Below, in pieces: positions 1-7,905 of a stretch of DNA of 56,322 nucleotides. This stretch comes from Absicoccus intestinalis. Lineage in GTDB: Bacteria > Bacillota_I > Bacilli_A > Erysipelotrichales > Erysipelotrichaceae. The position numbers and the translations under genes are program-made. Where the stretch lies: NCBI RefSeq assembly GCF_033971885.1, contig NZ_JALBUS010000014.1:1-56322 (forward strand), read 5' to 3'. Under the pieces are notes generated by a model that was given only the letters and a program-made list of their open reading frames with translations, had not been told where the DNA came from and did not search any database. The number at the start of each line of letters is the position of its first letter. Position 1 is the first letter of the stretch.

Positions 1-56
1 TAATCCAATACAGCTTGTAGCTTTTGTTCAAATGTATATTTGGCTTTTCGTCCCAT
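1..56 (-). CDS. IS3-family transposase OrfA, N-terminal fragment
   Basis: This partial reading frame starts with ATG at 56 and runs off the window. It encodes MGRKAKYTFEQKLQAVLD, the start of a helix-turn-helix OrfA protein that binds the IS ends. In IS3 elements OrfA is made alone or fused to the DDE catalytic OrfB by frameshifting; OrfB is not in the window. The identical fragment occurs at 56268-56322. Confidence 0.75.
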   Translation of the reverse strand, partial: MGRKAKYTFEQKLQAVLD

Positions 57-127
57 AATAAAATCCCCCAAAAGCAGGGCAGTACATTTTGTGTATTTGT
101 ACTGTCTACTTTTAGGGGATCATATCA
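1..127 (-). mobile_element. IS3-family element, left-end fragment
   Basis: This is the terminal 127 bp of an insertion sequence read on the minus strand. It begins at 127 with TGATATGATCCCC followed by TAAAAGTAGAC, a terminal repeat of the IS3/IS150 kind starting with TG. Bases 2-127 are the exact reverse complement of 56197-56322. The rest of the element lies outside the window. It abuts the stop codon of recD2 at 128-130. Confidence 0.8.
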
Positions 128-2257
128 TTATTCACTTTCCGCTTTTCGATGTTGTAGAGCTTGTTTGAGGCTCGTTTGACGAATATGACGTTGTTTGGTT
201 TTGACACTACTTTCAAACAAACTTTGTTGACCGATGATAAATAATTCTTTTTTAGCTCGGGAAATGGCTGTATACAACAAGCGTTGATTGAGCATGCGTG
301 CACTGATTTTATCCACTACACAAATGACCATCGGATATTCACTGCCTTGTGATTTATGAATACTGATGCAATAGGCATGTTTAAGATAATATAAAATATC
401 ACTGTCAAAATCGACAACGTTTTCCCCAAAATCGACACTAACACAATATTCTTTTTTCTTTGTTTCGATCGCAAGGATCGTACCAATATCGCCATTATAG
501 ACATTATCATCAGGCAGATTCTTTAATAACATGACTTTGTCATTTTCACGAAACGTAGTCGCGCCAACGTGTAATTCCGCTTTATTTACAGCTGGTGGAT
601 TTTTCAGGTTTTGCATCGCAATGTTGATTTGATCGATTCCCGCACCACCATGATACATGGGTGCTAAGATTTCAAAGGCATCTAAGGCATAATTTTGAGT
701 GATGCTTAAAAGAGTGGGTATGATATTTTCGGTAGGTTGTTCGATAAAGGTTACACCATCTTCATAGGTACAATTTTGTTCCGTACGAATTTGATTGGCA
801 AGAGTAACGATACCACTGCCATTGGCTTGTCGAAAAATTTTCTCCAAATGGATGATCGGGAAAAGATGACTATCAATGATATCTTTGAATACTTTTCCGG
901 GTCCGACACTTTCTAACTGGTTTTCATCGCCAATAAGAAGGATGCGACAATGTGGTTCTAGTGCTTTTAATAAAGCGGCAAAAATATGGGTATCAACCAT
1001 ACTGAATTCATCCACAATTAAAAAATCAGCATCAATGGGATCGTCTTCGTTCATTCCGAATGTGTTATCTTCCATATTCCATTTCAATAAAGAATGGATC
1101 GTTTTGGCGCTGTAACAAGATAAACGGGCTAGTCGTTTAGCCGCTCTGCCGGTTGGTGCACAAAGCTGGATATTGGCATCGGGATAAAAGTCTTGGCAGA
1201 GTTCCAGAATACCTTTCACTATCGTTGTCTTTCCAGTGCCTGGACCGCCGTTGATCAACATGACCGAATTTTGAAAAAACGTAAAGATGGCTTGTTTCTG
1301 CATGCTTTCATAGGTGATTGCGTTTTCAAATTCAATGGCTTTGATTTTATCATTGATCGTATCGACTTCAATTTCGTCAATTGGTATAGAATGAGATACC
1401 AGGATGGAACTGATCCATTGTTCCTCTTCATAGAGATGATATGGATAGATGCGATCATTGACAAGCCGAATGATTTCTTTTTGGGCCAAACGATTAACGG
1501 AGTCAATGATGTTTTGTTGGTCAATTTGTGATAAATATGCAACCAACCAAGGCAGAGTGATGTATGTATTTCCTGTTTTTAGAATGATCTGGCCGATGGT
1601 TTCGTGCATATATGCATCTTGACGACGCTGATCTTTGGCCGGAATTTCCATGCCATTTGCGAGCTTACAGGCACTTTTATATCCAAATCCATGAATTTCA
1701 TAGTAAGGACGAAAACAATTTTTTTCGATCACATCCATGACGTCTTCATAGTGTTCTTGCAACAAAGTAATGCGCGTTTGATCCAATCCCCATTGCATCA
1801 ATTGGGCATAGGTTTGTGAAAAGCCATCAAAATCCTGGATACCTTGGATGATGATTTGTTTGCGTTTATGGTTTAACTTAGGAATGGAATCCAAACAACT
1901 TGGATCTTCTTTGATTTGGTTTAAACAATCTTCGCCCAATGCATCGACGATATCTTCAGCGGTTTTTTTACCGATGGTAGGAAATGCATCGCTACTCAAG
2001 AAACGAACGATGGCTTCGCTTGTATTGGGGAGTTTCTTTTGCGCTGAGAAGATCTGAAATTGTTTGCCATAGCGAGGATGTGTTACATATTGTCCATTTA
2101 ATTCATAAATTTGGTCTTCTAAAGGCCCATCGATCATTCCTGTGGCTATAAAGACGTGATAGGTCTTGGTTTCTGAAAATTGGGCAACAACATAGTGGTT
2201 GGTTGGATTTTCAAAGATCACGTATTGAAGTTTGGCTTCCAACACTTCAGTGGGCAT
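128..2257 (-). CDS. recD2: RecD2-like ATP-dependent DNA helicase
   Basis: A 709-aa superfamily 1 helicase of the RecD2/YrrC family, which unwinds DNA 5' to 3' and acts in recombination and replication-fork repair without RecBC. The N-terminal OB-like and HhH region (residues about 1-200) precedes the Walker A motif NGGPGTGKTT near residue 340. A Walker B-like LIVDEFSMVD, a GDENQLESVGPG motif and the C-terminal UvrD-like motif HKSQGSEYPMV follow. The start ATG at 2257 overlaps the end of mnmA by 11 bp, so the two form one minus-strand operon. The stop directly abuts the IS end, but the C-terminus after SRAKKELFIIG looks natural, so truncation is unlikely though not excluded. Confidence 0.9.
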   Translation of the reverse strand: MPTEVLEAKLQYVIFENPTNHYVVAQFSETKTYHVFIATGMIDGPLEDQIYELNGQYVTHPRYGKQFQIFSAQKKLPNTSEAIVRFLSSDAFPTIGKKTAEDIVDALGEDCLNQIKEDPSCLDSIPKLNHKRKQIIIQGIQDFDGFSQTYAQLMQWGLDQTRITLLQEHYEDVMDVIEKNCFRPYYEIHGFGYKSACKLANGMEIPAKDQRRQDAYMHETIGQIILKTGNTYITLPWLVAYLSQIDQQNIIDSVNRLAQKEIIRLVNDRIYPYHLYEEEQWISSILVSHSIPIDEIEVDTINDKIKAIEFENAITYESMQKQAIFTFFQNSVMLINGGPGTGKTTIVKGILELCQDFYPDANIQLCAPTGRAAKRLARLSCYSAKTIHSLLKWNMEDNTFGMNEDDPIDADFLIVDEFSMVDTHIFAALLKALEPHCRILLIGDENQLESVGPGKVFKDIIDSHLFPIIHLEKIFRQANGSGIVTLANQIRTEQNCTYEDGVTFIEQPTENIIPTLLSITQNYALDAFEILAPMYHGGAGIDQINIAMQNLKNPPAVNKAELHVGATTFRENDKVMLLKNLPDDNVYNGDIGTILAIETKKKEYCVSVDFGENVVDFDSDILYYLKHAYCISIHKSQGSEYPMVICVVDKISARMLNQRLLYTAISRAKKELFIIGQQSLFESSVKTKQRHIRQTSLKQALQHRKAESE

Positions 2258-3410
2258 GAGTCGACTCCTGATAGCGATGTATGATTGTTTGATTTAGATC
2301 GTTGCCATCTCGATATACTTCTTCAATGACGCCACCACCTAAACAGATAGTACCATCATAGAAGACCGCTTCTTGACCACAAGTGATGGCCGATATCTTC
2401 TGGGGATAATGGACCATGACGGTTGTATCATCTATTCGTTCTAAATGGATGTCTTGATCGGGCTGACGATAGCGGAATTTTGCCGTACAATCTGCAGGAA
2501 TCGGATATGCGTCATCGACAAGCCAGTTGACGTTTTTGACCAGACATGAATCACTATATAACCAGCCTTTATGGGTCGTATGACAAACGAAAAGAATATT
2601 TTTTTCAACATCTTTACCAACGACAAACCATGGTCCTTTTACATGGTCAATATGCAATCCTTTGCGTTGGCCAATGGTATAATATAAAACACCAATGTGC
2701 TCGCCAACCGTTTCCAGTGTATCAATATCCACAATCTTTCCGTTTTGACTTGGTAGATAATTGGTTAGAAATTTACGGAAATCTCGTTCACCAATGAAAC
2801 AAATGCCAGTACTATCTTTTTTGGTTGAGACACTATCCAATTCTAATTGTTTTGCGATTTTTCGTACTTCAGGTTTTTCAATGGTGCCCAAAGGAAATAA
2901 TGTTTTTTGAAAGGCTTCTTTATTGACTTGACAGAGAAAATACGTTTGGTCTTTATTATGATCAGCAGCGCGACTCAAGTATTTGAATCCATGGTCTTCT
3001 GTAGTTGATGCATAGTGTCCTGTTGCGACTGCATCAAAGCCATGTTCCATCGCATATTGAAAGAAAGAGTCGAATTTGATGTATTTGTTGCAGAGAATAT
3101 CTGGATTTGGAGTACGGCCTTTGGCATATTCGTTCAAAAAAGTTTGGAAGACATGATCCCAATATTCTTTGATATAATCGACCCGTTCTAGGGGAAGGTC
3201 GAGTTTGTTTGCAACGGCTTGTGCATCCAAATAATCTTGTTCTTGTGGACAAGTAGGGTCTTGAATGGTAGGATTGCCAGCAATGTCATTATTGGCAAAG
3301 CTATCCCAATTTCGCATAAAACAACAGGTGACATCGTGTCCTTGTTTCTTGAGTAGATAGGCAGCTACCGCTGAGTCGACGCCACCGCTTAATCCAAGTA
3401 GTACTTTCAT
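2247..3410 (-). CDS. mnmA: tRNA-uridine 2-sulfurtransferase MnmA
   Basis: A 387-aa enzyme that uses persulfide sulfur and ATP to make 2-thiouridine at wobble U34 of the Lys, Glu and Gln tRNAs. The PP-loop SGGVDSAVAAYLL is at residues 7-19. Downstream are the FDSFFQYA and GHYA segments, the catalytic CFIGERDF region and a C-terminal barrel. The start at 3410 has AAGGAGG eight to nine bases upstream; a longer in-frame extension to 3491 runs through the promoter and has no ribosome binding site. It is cotranscribed with recD2 from a promoter divergent from the tRNA-Leu promoter. Length matches the family. Confidence 0.95.
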   Translation of the reverse strand: MKVLLGLSGGVDSAVAAYLLKKQGHDVTCCFMRNWDSFANNDIAGNPTIQDPTCPQEQDYLDAQAVANKLDLPLERVDYIKEYWDHVFQTFLNEYAKGRTPNPDILCNKYIKFDSFFQYAMEHGFDAVATGHYASTTEDHGFKYLSRAADHNKDQTYFLCQVNKEAFQKTLFPLGTIEKPEVRKIAKQLELDSVSTKKDSTGICFIGERDFRKFLTNYLPSQNGKIVDIDTLETVGEHIGVLYYTIGQRKGLHIDHVKGPWFVVGKDVEKNILFVCHTTHKGWLYSDSCLVKNVNWLVDDAYPIPADCTAKFRYRQPDQDIHLERIDDTTVMVHYPQKISAITCGQEAVFYDGTICLGGGVIEEVYRDGNDLNQTIIHRYQESTHAH

Positions 3411-3435
3411 TGTCCAAATCCTCCTTGTGTATTTA

Positions 3436-3463
3436 ATTATACGCAAATTCATAAAATAAACAA
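3436..3463 (-). promoter_or_regulatory. Promoter for mnmA-recD2
   Basis: On the minus strand, TTGTTT (3463-3458) and a consensus TATAAT (3441-3436) are separated by 16 bp, about 26 bp upstream of the mnmA start. Assigned by eye. Confidence 0.6.
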
Positions 3464-3472
3464 AATTTTTGC

Positions 3473-3501
3473 TTGCAAGTATGAACAACATGTTGTATTA
3501 T
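3473..3501 (+). promoter_or_regulatory. Promoter for tRNA-Leu
   Basis: TTGCAA (3473-3478), a 17-bp spacer and TATTAT (3496-3501), 11 bp before the first tRNA base. It is divergent from the mnmA promoter. Confidence 0.65.
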
Positions 3502-3512
3502 AAATGAGCGAT

Positions 3513-3600
3513 GCCCGAGTGGTGAAATTGGTAGACGCAGTGGACTCAAAATCCACCGAGTGATGAGCTCGTGCCGGTTCGAGTCCGGCCTTGGGCACCA
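3513..3600 (+). tRNA. tRNA-Leu (anticodon CAA)
   Basis: An 88-nt class II tRNA that reads UUG codons. The acceptor arms GCCCGAG and CTTGGGC pair. The anticodon stem GTGGA/TCCAC closes loop CTCAAAA, giving anticodon CAA at 3547-3549. There is a long variable arm, a GGTTCGAGTCC T-arm and an encoded CCA end. A terminator follows within 15 bases. Confidence 0.95.
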
Positions 3601-3612
3601 TGTAATAAAGAA

Positions 3613-3634
3613 ACGAGCAATGCTCGTTTTTTTT
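3613..3634 (+). terminator. Rho-independent terminator of tRNA-Leu
   Basis: ACGAGC-AAT-GCTCGT hairpin followed by a run of T residues. Confidence 0.85.
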
Positions 3635-3686
3635 ATGCCGTTTTCGATATACCTATGGTAAAATAAAAATCATTAAGAGGATCAAA

Positions 3687-4745
3687 ATGGAGCAGAAGAA
3701 AAAGAATAGTAAGAAGGAAAGTGCTATTGATCGTTTGCGTGAATCACAAGAAAGGCTCGATCAATTGGATGTTCCTGATTTCACAACCAAATCAATATCG
3801 TTTGATCAAGGGGATCAATCGTTAAAATATATTCAAAAAGTTATCAATGAAAATAAAGATAAAGAAGCAACAGTGCCTGTTGAATCAACAAGGGTGATCA
3901 AAAAAATCAAATCTAAAAAGAAAGAGGAGACGGATAAAGATTTATCTTTGACGGATACACTGATTCGGATGGGCGCAACGGGACGGATCAAATTAAAACG
4001 GACATTGTACCAGGAAAATGAAAAAGAAGAATCGAAATTAACTGAGCATCAAAAAAAATCAAACTCGTTTAAATTTCGACTCATTGTCTTTTTATGCATT
4101 GTTTTAGTAATTGCTGGATTGTTGGTAGGCTATGCCTATAAGACCATAATTTATGATCCACAACATTTAGTCACACAATCGATGGAAAAGACATATCAAA
4201 CGTTGCAAGGCTATGCGGATGAATGGAGCATGTCTTCCGATACAGAAAAGAGTGAATTGTTGAATTATCAAAAGAAATACGATCAATTGACGGATGAACA
4301 AAAGACCAATATCAATGCGTATTTTAAAGAGCAGACCGGAAAGAAATTAACCACTATTTTTACGAATCTAAAAAAGGCAAAAGCACAACAAGAAGCAGAT
4401 CGGTTGAATCAGTTATCCACGTTTATTAACAATTGGGCTACATATACAGAAGACCAGAAAGCAACGATTGTTTCGTATGAAGATACATACGATAGTTTAA
4501 CCAAGACCGATAAGCAACAAATTGACACACTTTGTCAGCAAGTATCCACAAAAACATTTTCGCAGTTGTGTAAATCGTATCGTAATTATTCAACATCGGA
4601 TACCACTTCCTCACAACAAACGGATACTTCAGCGGATGCATCCAGCGATGTTACCGATTCATCTAGCTATACAGATACAACAATGCAAGATGATACATCT
4701 ACGGATAGCAGTTATTATAGTGGAAGTTATGATACGGGTTACTAA
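3687..4745 (+). CDS. Single-pass membrane protein with disordered tail, unknown function
   Basis: A 352-aa protein of unrecognised family. Residues 1-125 are charged, rich in Lys and Glu, and probably cytoplasmic. One hydrophobic helix at about 132-155 (LIVFLCIVLVIAGLLVGYAY) anchors it. The outside part holds helices with recurring NYQKKYDQLTDEQK-like segments, and the last 50 residues are almost entirely Ser, Thr, Asp and Tyr. The start ATG has AAGAGG upstream. It stands alone between two tRNA genes. The shape suggests a surface or envelope protein, but no function can be assigned. Confidence 0.8.
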   Translation: MEQKKKNSKKESAIDRLRESQERLDQLDVPDFTTKSISFDQGDQSLKYIQKVINENKDKEATVPVESTRVIKKIKSKKKEETDKDLSLTDTLIRMGATGRIKLKRTLYQENEKEESKLTEHQKKSNSFKFRLIVFLCIVLVIAGLLVGYAYKTIIYDPQHLVTQSMEKTYQTLQGYADEWSMSSDTEKSELLNYQKKYDQLTDEQKTNINAYFKEQTGKKLTTIFTNLKKAKAQQEADRLNQLSTFINNWATYTEDQKATIVSYEDTYDSLTKTDKQQIDTLCQQVSTKTFSQLCKSYRNYSTSDTTSSQQTDTSADASSDVTDSSSYTDTTMQDDTSTDSSYYSGSYDTGY

Positions 4746-4752
4746 TTTTATC

Positions 4753-4781
4753 TTGAAATACTGTCCGGTTTCATGTATTAT
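4753..4781 (+). promoter_or_regulatory. Promoter for tRNA-Thr
   Basis: TTGAAA (4753-4758), a 17-bp spacer and TATTAT (4776-4781), ending 11 bp before the tRNA. Confidence 0.65.
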
Positions 4782-4792
4782 TATGAACAGAT

Positions 4793-4867
4793 GCCGGAGT
4801 AGCACAGCGGTAGTGCAACGCATTCGTAACGCGTAGGTCGGAAGTTCAAATCTTCTCTTCGGCACCA
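4793..4867 (+). tRNA. tRNA-Thr (anticodon CGT), prophage integration site
   Basis: A 75-nt tRNA with acceptor arms GCCGGAG and CTTCGGC, anticodon loop TTCGTAA (anticodon CGT) and an encoded CCA end. It reads ACG codons. The last pair of the anticodon stem is an A-C mismatch. The 3' 17 bases lie inside the 18-bp att core, so the present 3' end was supplied by the phage on integration and the tRNA is intact. Confidence 0.93.
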
Positions 4868-4868
4868 T
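4851..4868 (+). repeat. attL: attL core of the prophage
   Basis: TCTTCTCTTCGGCACCAT is identical to 42337-42354. The 18-bp core covers the tRNA-Thr T-arm 3' strand, acceptor strand and CCA. Sequences outside the core differ, so these bases define the crossover region. Confidence 0.9.
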
Positions 4869-4876
4869 ATGCCATA

Positions 4877-4905
4877 AAAGCCCTTATTTAAAGGGTTTTT
4901 TTATT
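4877..4905 (+). terminator. Phage-supplied terminator behind tRNA-Thr
   Basis: CCCTT-ATTTA-AAGGG followed by T-rich sequence. It replaces the host terminator that was displaced to 42367-42390. Confidence 0.75.
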
Positions 4906-4908
4906 TTT

Positions 4909-4938
4909 TATATCTTATTTATATCTTATTTATATCTA
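4909..4938. repeat. Integrase arm-type direct repeats (left)
   Basis: TATATCTTATT is repeated at 4909 and 4920, with a partial copy at 4931, in 11-bp steps between the att core and the integrase gene. Two related copies (TATATCT) lie beside attR at 42224-42244. Placement and spacing suit arm-type binding sites of a tyrosine integrase; this is inferred. Confidence 0.55.
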
Positions 4939-4940
4939 GA

Positions 4941-6017
4941 TCATCCGTTTTCTATAGCATCCAGTATCTCATCTTCCTGACGATCAAGCAGATGTCCATA
5001 TCTGTCCATCGTGATGGTAATCGAGCTGTGTCCAAGCCGTTTGGATATCTTGTACATGTTGACGCCCTTGTCGATCAGATACGATGCATGAGAGTGCCGG
5101 AAGTCATGGATACGTATATAAGGAAGTCCGCTCTTTTCGATGGCTTCTTTTTTTACGCGGTCGATACTGGTCAAGGATAGCGGCTTGTATCCGCCGAAAA
5201 GGAACCAGTCTGCACTGAATCCGGGCATGCCCTTATATTTATCTATTTGTTCATTCAGTAGCTCTATTGTGGCTTTATCCAGTGCCACGGTACGCTTGGA
5301 CGTTGGACTTTTGAGGACCGTGAATTCACTGTGCGAGCTTCGCTTTAATTGCCTCCAAATGTTTACGCGCTTTCCATCATAGTCATTAAATGTGAGACTC
5401 ATAGCTTCATTCTTCCTAAGCCCGGTCCAGAACAGCAGATGGAAGAAGATCATAAATTCACGCTTGGCCTCCGGAATCGCATCACAGAACGTTTGAAACT
5501 GATCAGGTGTATAAATGGTCATCTCATGCATACGCTCTTTCTCCGTCATCTTAAATGATGGTATAGAACGCATTGGATTGCGTGCCAAGTCATAGAAATT
5601 GCATGCATGTTCGAACACACCTTTGAAATAGATATAGATCTTATTCTTGCGTGCCGTGGACAGCTTTTGGATATCATCAGATTCCAGTATCTGCTTGATC
5701 ATGGCCGGCTTGATCCGGTCGACCTTCACATCGAGCAACGGTTCCAGATACGTATATAATATGTATTCCTTGTCCTCGATGGTTTCCGGCTTATTGTTTG
5801 ATTTATGTAGTTCTATGTAGTCCTTTACAATGCTCCTTAGCTTGGTACCGCTCGAAGACTTGGCATCTTCAATGAACTGCGCCTCCGCTCTTGTAGCCTC
5901 TTTCTTCGTATCGAACCACTTCGAATTTTTTTGTTTCCTCTTTCCAGTATGGTCCGTATAGTAACATCTGTACGACCACTGCTTTTTGCCGTTATGCATC
6001 CTGGTCGAAATTGACAT
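4941..6017 (-). CDS. int: Tyrosine-type phage integrase
   Basis: A 358-aa site-specific recombinase that inserts and excises the prophage at tRNA-Thr. An AP2-like arm-binding domain (MHNGKKQWSYRCYYTDHTGKRKQ) leads, then a SAM-like core-binding domain (about residues 60-160). The catalytic domain has the Arg in WTGLRKNEA, HDFRHSHAS and LGHSSITITMDRYGH with the nucleophilic Tyr. The start at 6017 is preferred over the ATG at 6026 because GAAAGG lies nine bases upstream of the former and directly abuts the latter. It reads towards attL, the usual arrangement. It is the only recombinase of this kind seen in the window. Confidence 0.95.
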   Translation of the reverse strand: MSISTRMHNGKKQWSYRCYYTDHTGKRKQKNSKWFDTKKEATRAEAQFIEDAKSSSGTKLRSIVKDYIELHKSNNKPETIEDKEYILYTYLEPLLDVKVDRIKPAMIKQILESDDIQKLSTARKNKIYIYFKGVFEHACNFYDLARNPMRSIPSFKMTEKERMHEMTIYTPDQFQTFCDAIPEAKREFMIFFHLLFWTGLRKNEAMSLTFNDYDGKRVNIWRQLKRSSHSEFTVLKSPTSKRTVALDKATIELLNEQIDKYKGMPGFSADWFLFGGYKPLSLTSIDRVKKEAIEKSGLPYIRIHDFRHSHASYLIDKGVNMYKISKRLGHSSITITMDRYGHLLDRQEDEILDAIENG

Positions 6018-6180
6018 AGTACTCATCCTTTCTATTTTTATAAAATTTTGATAAAATGAGCACATAAAAAGAAAAATGGTTGACTAGTTATTTTCTTTTT
6101 ATGCACAAGCGCTCTATGACGGTTTGTTTGTTGAAGTTTGTTCACCGCCAGTGAGTGCTTTTATTTTGCGATAAATGTAT

Positions 6181-7149
6181 TTATTTGTATAACCGATGCT
6201 CATTGATTACATCAACATGTTTGTTTATTGCATCTAAGCCCTTTTCTGTAAGCTTGTTATTTTCATCCAGGTATTTGCTTGATTTCAAAACGATTAGTTC
6301 TTTCGTAAAATCAATGCCGTATCTGTATTCGAAATATCCGGGTATCTTTTTCTTTTTGGGATATTTATTTATCCAGTAAAGCATATATACATTTCCAGGT
6401 AATAGTCCGTCGTCAAACCGTTCCATTGTTTTTCTTGGAATTATTGAGTTTGGAAACAAATCGGCTTGTTGAAACCAATCATTTACATATAACTCTCTAT
6501 CTTTGGAAATATATGGCTTGTTTGGATAGTCTTTATAATATCTATCAATCACCTTCTTTTTGAATTCGGGACTTGCTTCTAAACGTTGGGCTCGATCAAT
6601 TTCATCATTGTATTTTCTTCTGTCGATGTAACCTGACGGTTTGGTCAATTTTTGAAATTTCGCTTTCCAATCTGAATAGCTTAATGACATATAGTAATCT
6701 ATATAATCATTTGGAATATGATCATCAAACTCAGACATTTCTGTTTTATATTTATTTATTCGATTATTTATGCCTCTTTGTGTTTTCAGCTCAGACGCAT
6801 CTACACAAGTCTTGTTCCATGAACGGTCAATGAATTCCTTTATCAATTCATTCCGAAAATCATCTTTTGAAACCACGTCGAAATATTCTTTATAAGTTCC
6901 ATTCTCTGCTTCGATATAGCCTTTCCTTTCGTCGTCGACAAGGTTATTCAGTTTTTCGTAGAAAAGATCATATCTCGAAAAAAATACTGATGGATTATTT
7001 GTTGATAAAAGTAGTTCTTTTGAATCGTGCAATATTTGAAAATCTCTTTTATAGTTCATTTGATAAAAATCTTCACGAGAAAAGGTATTATCCAATTTTA
7101 CCTTTTTTTGTTTCGATTTGTTTTTCTTAAAAAGATTGAACAGTCCCAT
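6181..7149 (-). CDS. Unknown prophage cargo protein next to repressor
   Basis: A 322-aa protein not recognised. It opens with MGLFNLFKKNKSKQKK, a short amphipathic, lysine-rich start typical of peripheral membrane or phage accessory proteins. The rest is rich in Asp, Lys, Tyr and Asn without transmembrane segments. The C-terminal 60 residues (GYFEYRYGIDFTKELIVLKSSKYL...) look like a compact domain. It is AT-richer than the structural genes and sits in the minus-strand lysogeny arm between repressor and integrase. Genes in this slot are often expressed from the prophage and act in superinfection exclusion or host fitness; that role is only inferred. Confidence 0.75.
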   Translation of the reverse strand: MGLFNLFKKNKSKQKKVKLDNTFSREDFYQMNYKRDFQILHDSKELLLSTNNPSVFFSRYDLFYEKLNNLVDDERKGYIEAENGTYKEYFDVVSKDDFRNELIKEFIDRSWNKTCVDASELKTQRGINNRINKYKTEMSEFDDHIPNDYIDYYMSLSYSDWKAKFQKLTKPSGYIDRRKYNDEIDRAQRLEASPEFKKKVIDRYYKDYPNKPYISKDRELYVNDWFQQADLFPNSIIPRKTMERFDDGLLPGNVYMLYWINKYPKKKKIPGYFEYRYGIDFTKELIVLKSSKYLDENNKLTEKGLDAINKHVDVINEHRLYK

Positions 7150-7208
7150 TTTTTTCGCCTTTCTTAATTTAAAATCATATTACTAGAATTTGTGACATGG
7201 ATAATGTC

Positions 7209-7469
7209 TTATTTGCTAATACTATTGTTCATGTACTCAGACATTTCCTTGGAAAAATCGTTAATGTCTGCATGATACAACTTTAGCAGCATGATCATGT
7301 CCTGGGCATATATATTGTTGGTTCCATTTTCAATATCAGACAGCCAGGTTTTAGAACGGCCTAATGCAGTTGCGGCTTGTTCCATCGTCATGTTGCTATA
7401 TTCTTTTCTATATTTACGTAAAAGCGTTCCTTGATATTTGAGAATATCAATATCATTCTTTTCTCTCAT
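7209..7469 (-). CDS. CI-like phage repressor, XRE-family HTH
   Basis: An 86-aa DNA-binding protein. Residues 12-70 form a helix-turn-helix of the XRE type (LRKYRKEYSNMTMEQAATALGRSKTWLSDIENGTNN). There is no C-terminal peptidase domain, so RecA-driven self-cleavage is not expected. Divergent from the Cro-like gene across a 176-bp region with palindromic operators. The -10 of its own promoter (TATACT on the minus strand, 7529-7524) lies next to operator 7510-7522, which would allow autoregulation. Confidence 0.85.
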   Translation of the reverse strand: MREKNDIDILKYQGTLLRKYRKEYSNMTMEQAATALGRSKTWLSDIENGTNNIYAQDMIMLLKLYHADINDFSKEMSEYMNNSISK

Positions 7470-7509
7470 TTTGTTTTCACCACCTTATATGCCCATGTTA
7501 CCATAAAAT

Positions 7510-7522
7510 ACGTTAATAACGT
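7510..7522. promoter_or_regulatory. Operator O1 of the lysogeny switch
   Basis: ACGTTAATAACGT is a perfect inverted repeat (ACGTT-N3-AACGT). It lies just downstream of the -10 of the repressor promoter on the minus strand, about where transcription would begin. Confidence 0.7.
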
Positions 7523-7558
7523 TAGTATAAACATAAAAAAAACAAATAATAACGAAAA

Positions 7559-7575
7559 GTACGTTGACAACGTAC
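7559..7575. promoter_or_regulatory. Operator O2, overlaps the early promoter
   Basis: GTACGTTGACAACGTAC is a perfect 17-bp palindrome around one central base. It contains the TTGACA -35 box of the rightward early promoter, so a bound repressor would block RNA polymerase. Confidence 0.75.
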
Positions 7576-7592
7576 ATACAGTGGTATAAGAT
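7564..7592 (+). promoter_or_regulatory. Rightward early promoter
   Basis: TTGACA (7564-7569), a 17-bp spacer and TAAGAT (7587-7592), in front of the Cro-like gene. Confidence 0.7.
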
Positions 7593-7607
7593 AGCAACTG
7601 TAAGAGT

Positions 7608-7620
7608 TAGTTAATAACGT
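7608..7620. promoter_or_regulatory. Operator O3, imperfect copy
   Basis: TAGTTAATAACGT matches 11 of 13 bases of O1. It lies downstream of the early -10, just ahead of the Cro ribosome binding site. Confidence 0.5.
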
Positions 7621-7645
7621 ACTCTCGGAAAGGAGGCGGTTTATA

Positions 7646-7855
7646 GTGGTGAAATTAACACCGAAAGCAATCCGTATAAATATGGGCATCACTCAAAAAG
7701 AAATGGCCGAAAAAATCACGGCGCTTGGGGTTCCTATGTCTGAAAGAAAACTACAGGAACGTGAACAAGGAAACGCTAAGTGGACCGGCACTGAGATTAT
7801 TGCGCTGATGACAATAGCGGGTATAGATGATATCAATGTGATAAATATTGATTGA
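7646..7855 (+). CDS. Cro-like HTH regulator
   Basis: A 69-aa protein with a helix-turn-helix-like fold (ITQKEMAEKITALGVPMSERKLQEREQG). It is the first gene of the rightward early operon and divergent from the repressor, the usual place of Cro or an antirepressor. The start is GTG at 7646 with AGGAGG (7631-7636) nine bases upstream; a GTG at 7649 is also possible. Probably competes with the repressor for the same ACGTT-N3-AACGT sites. Confidence 0.75.
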   Translation: MVKLTPKAIRINMGITQKEMAEKITALGVPMSERKLQEREQGNAKWTGTEIIALMTIAGIDDINVINID

Positions 7856-7878
7856 TCTATATTTTTTTAGCTGTTAAG

Positions 7879-7893
7879 TACGTTAGTAACGTA
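7879..7893. promoter_or_regulatory. Operator-like site inside the early operon
   Basis: TACGTTAGTAACGTA is the same ACGTT-N3-AACGT palindrome as O1 and O2. It is placed between the Cro-like gene and the next gene, immediately before that gene's GGAG ribosome binding site. Confidence 0.65.
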
Positions 7894-7905
7894 AAAGGAG
7901 AAATT

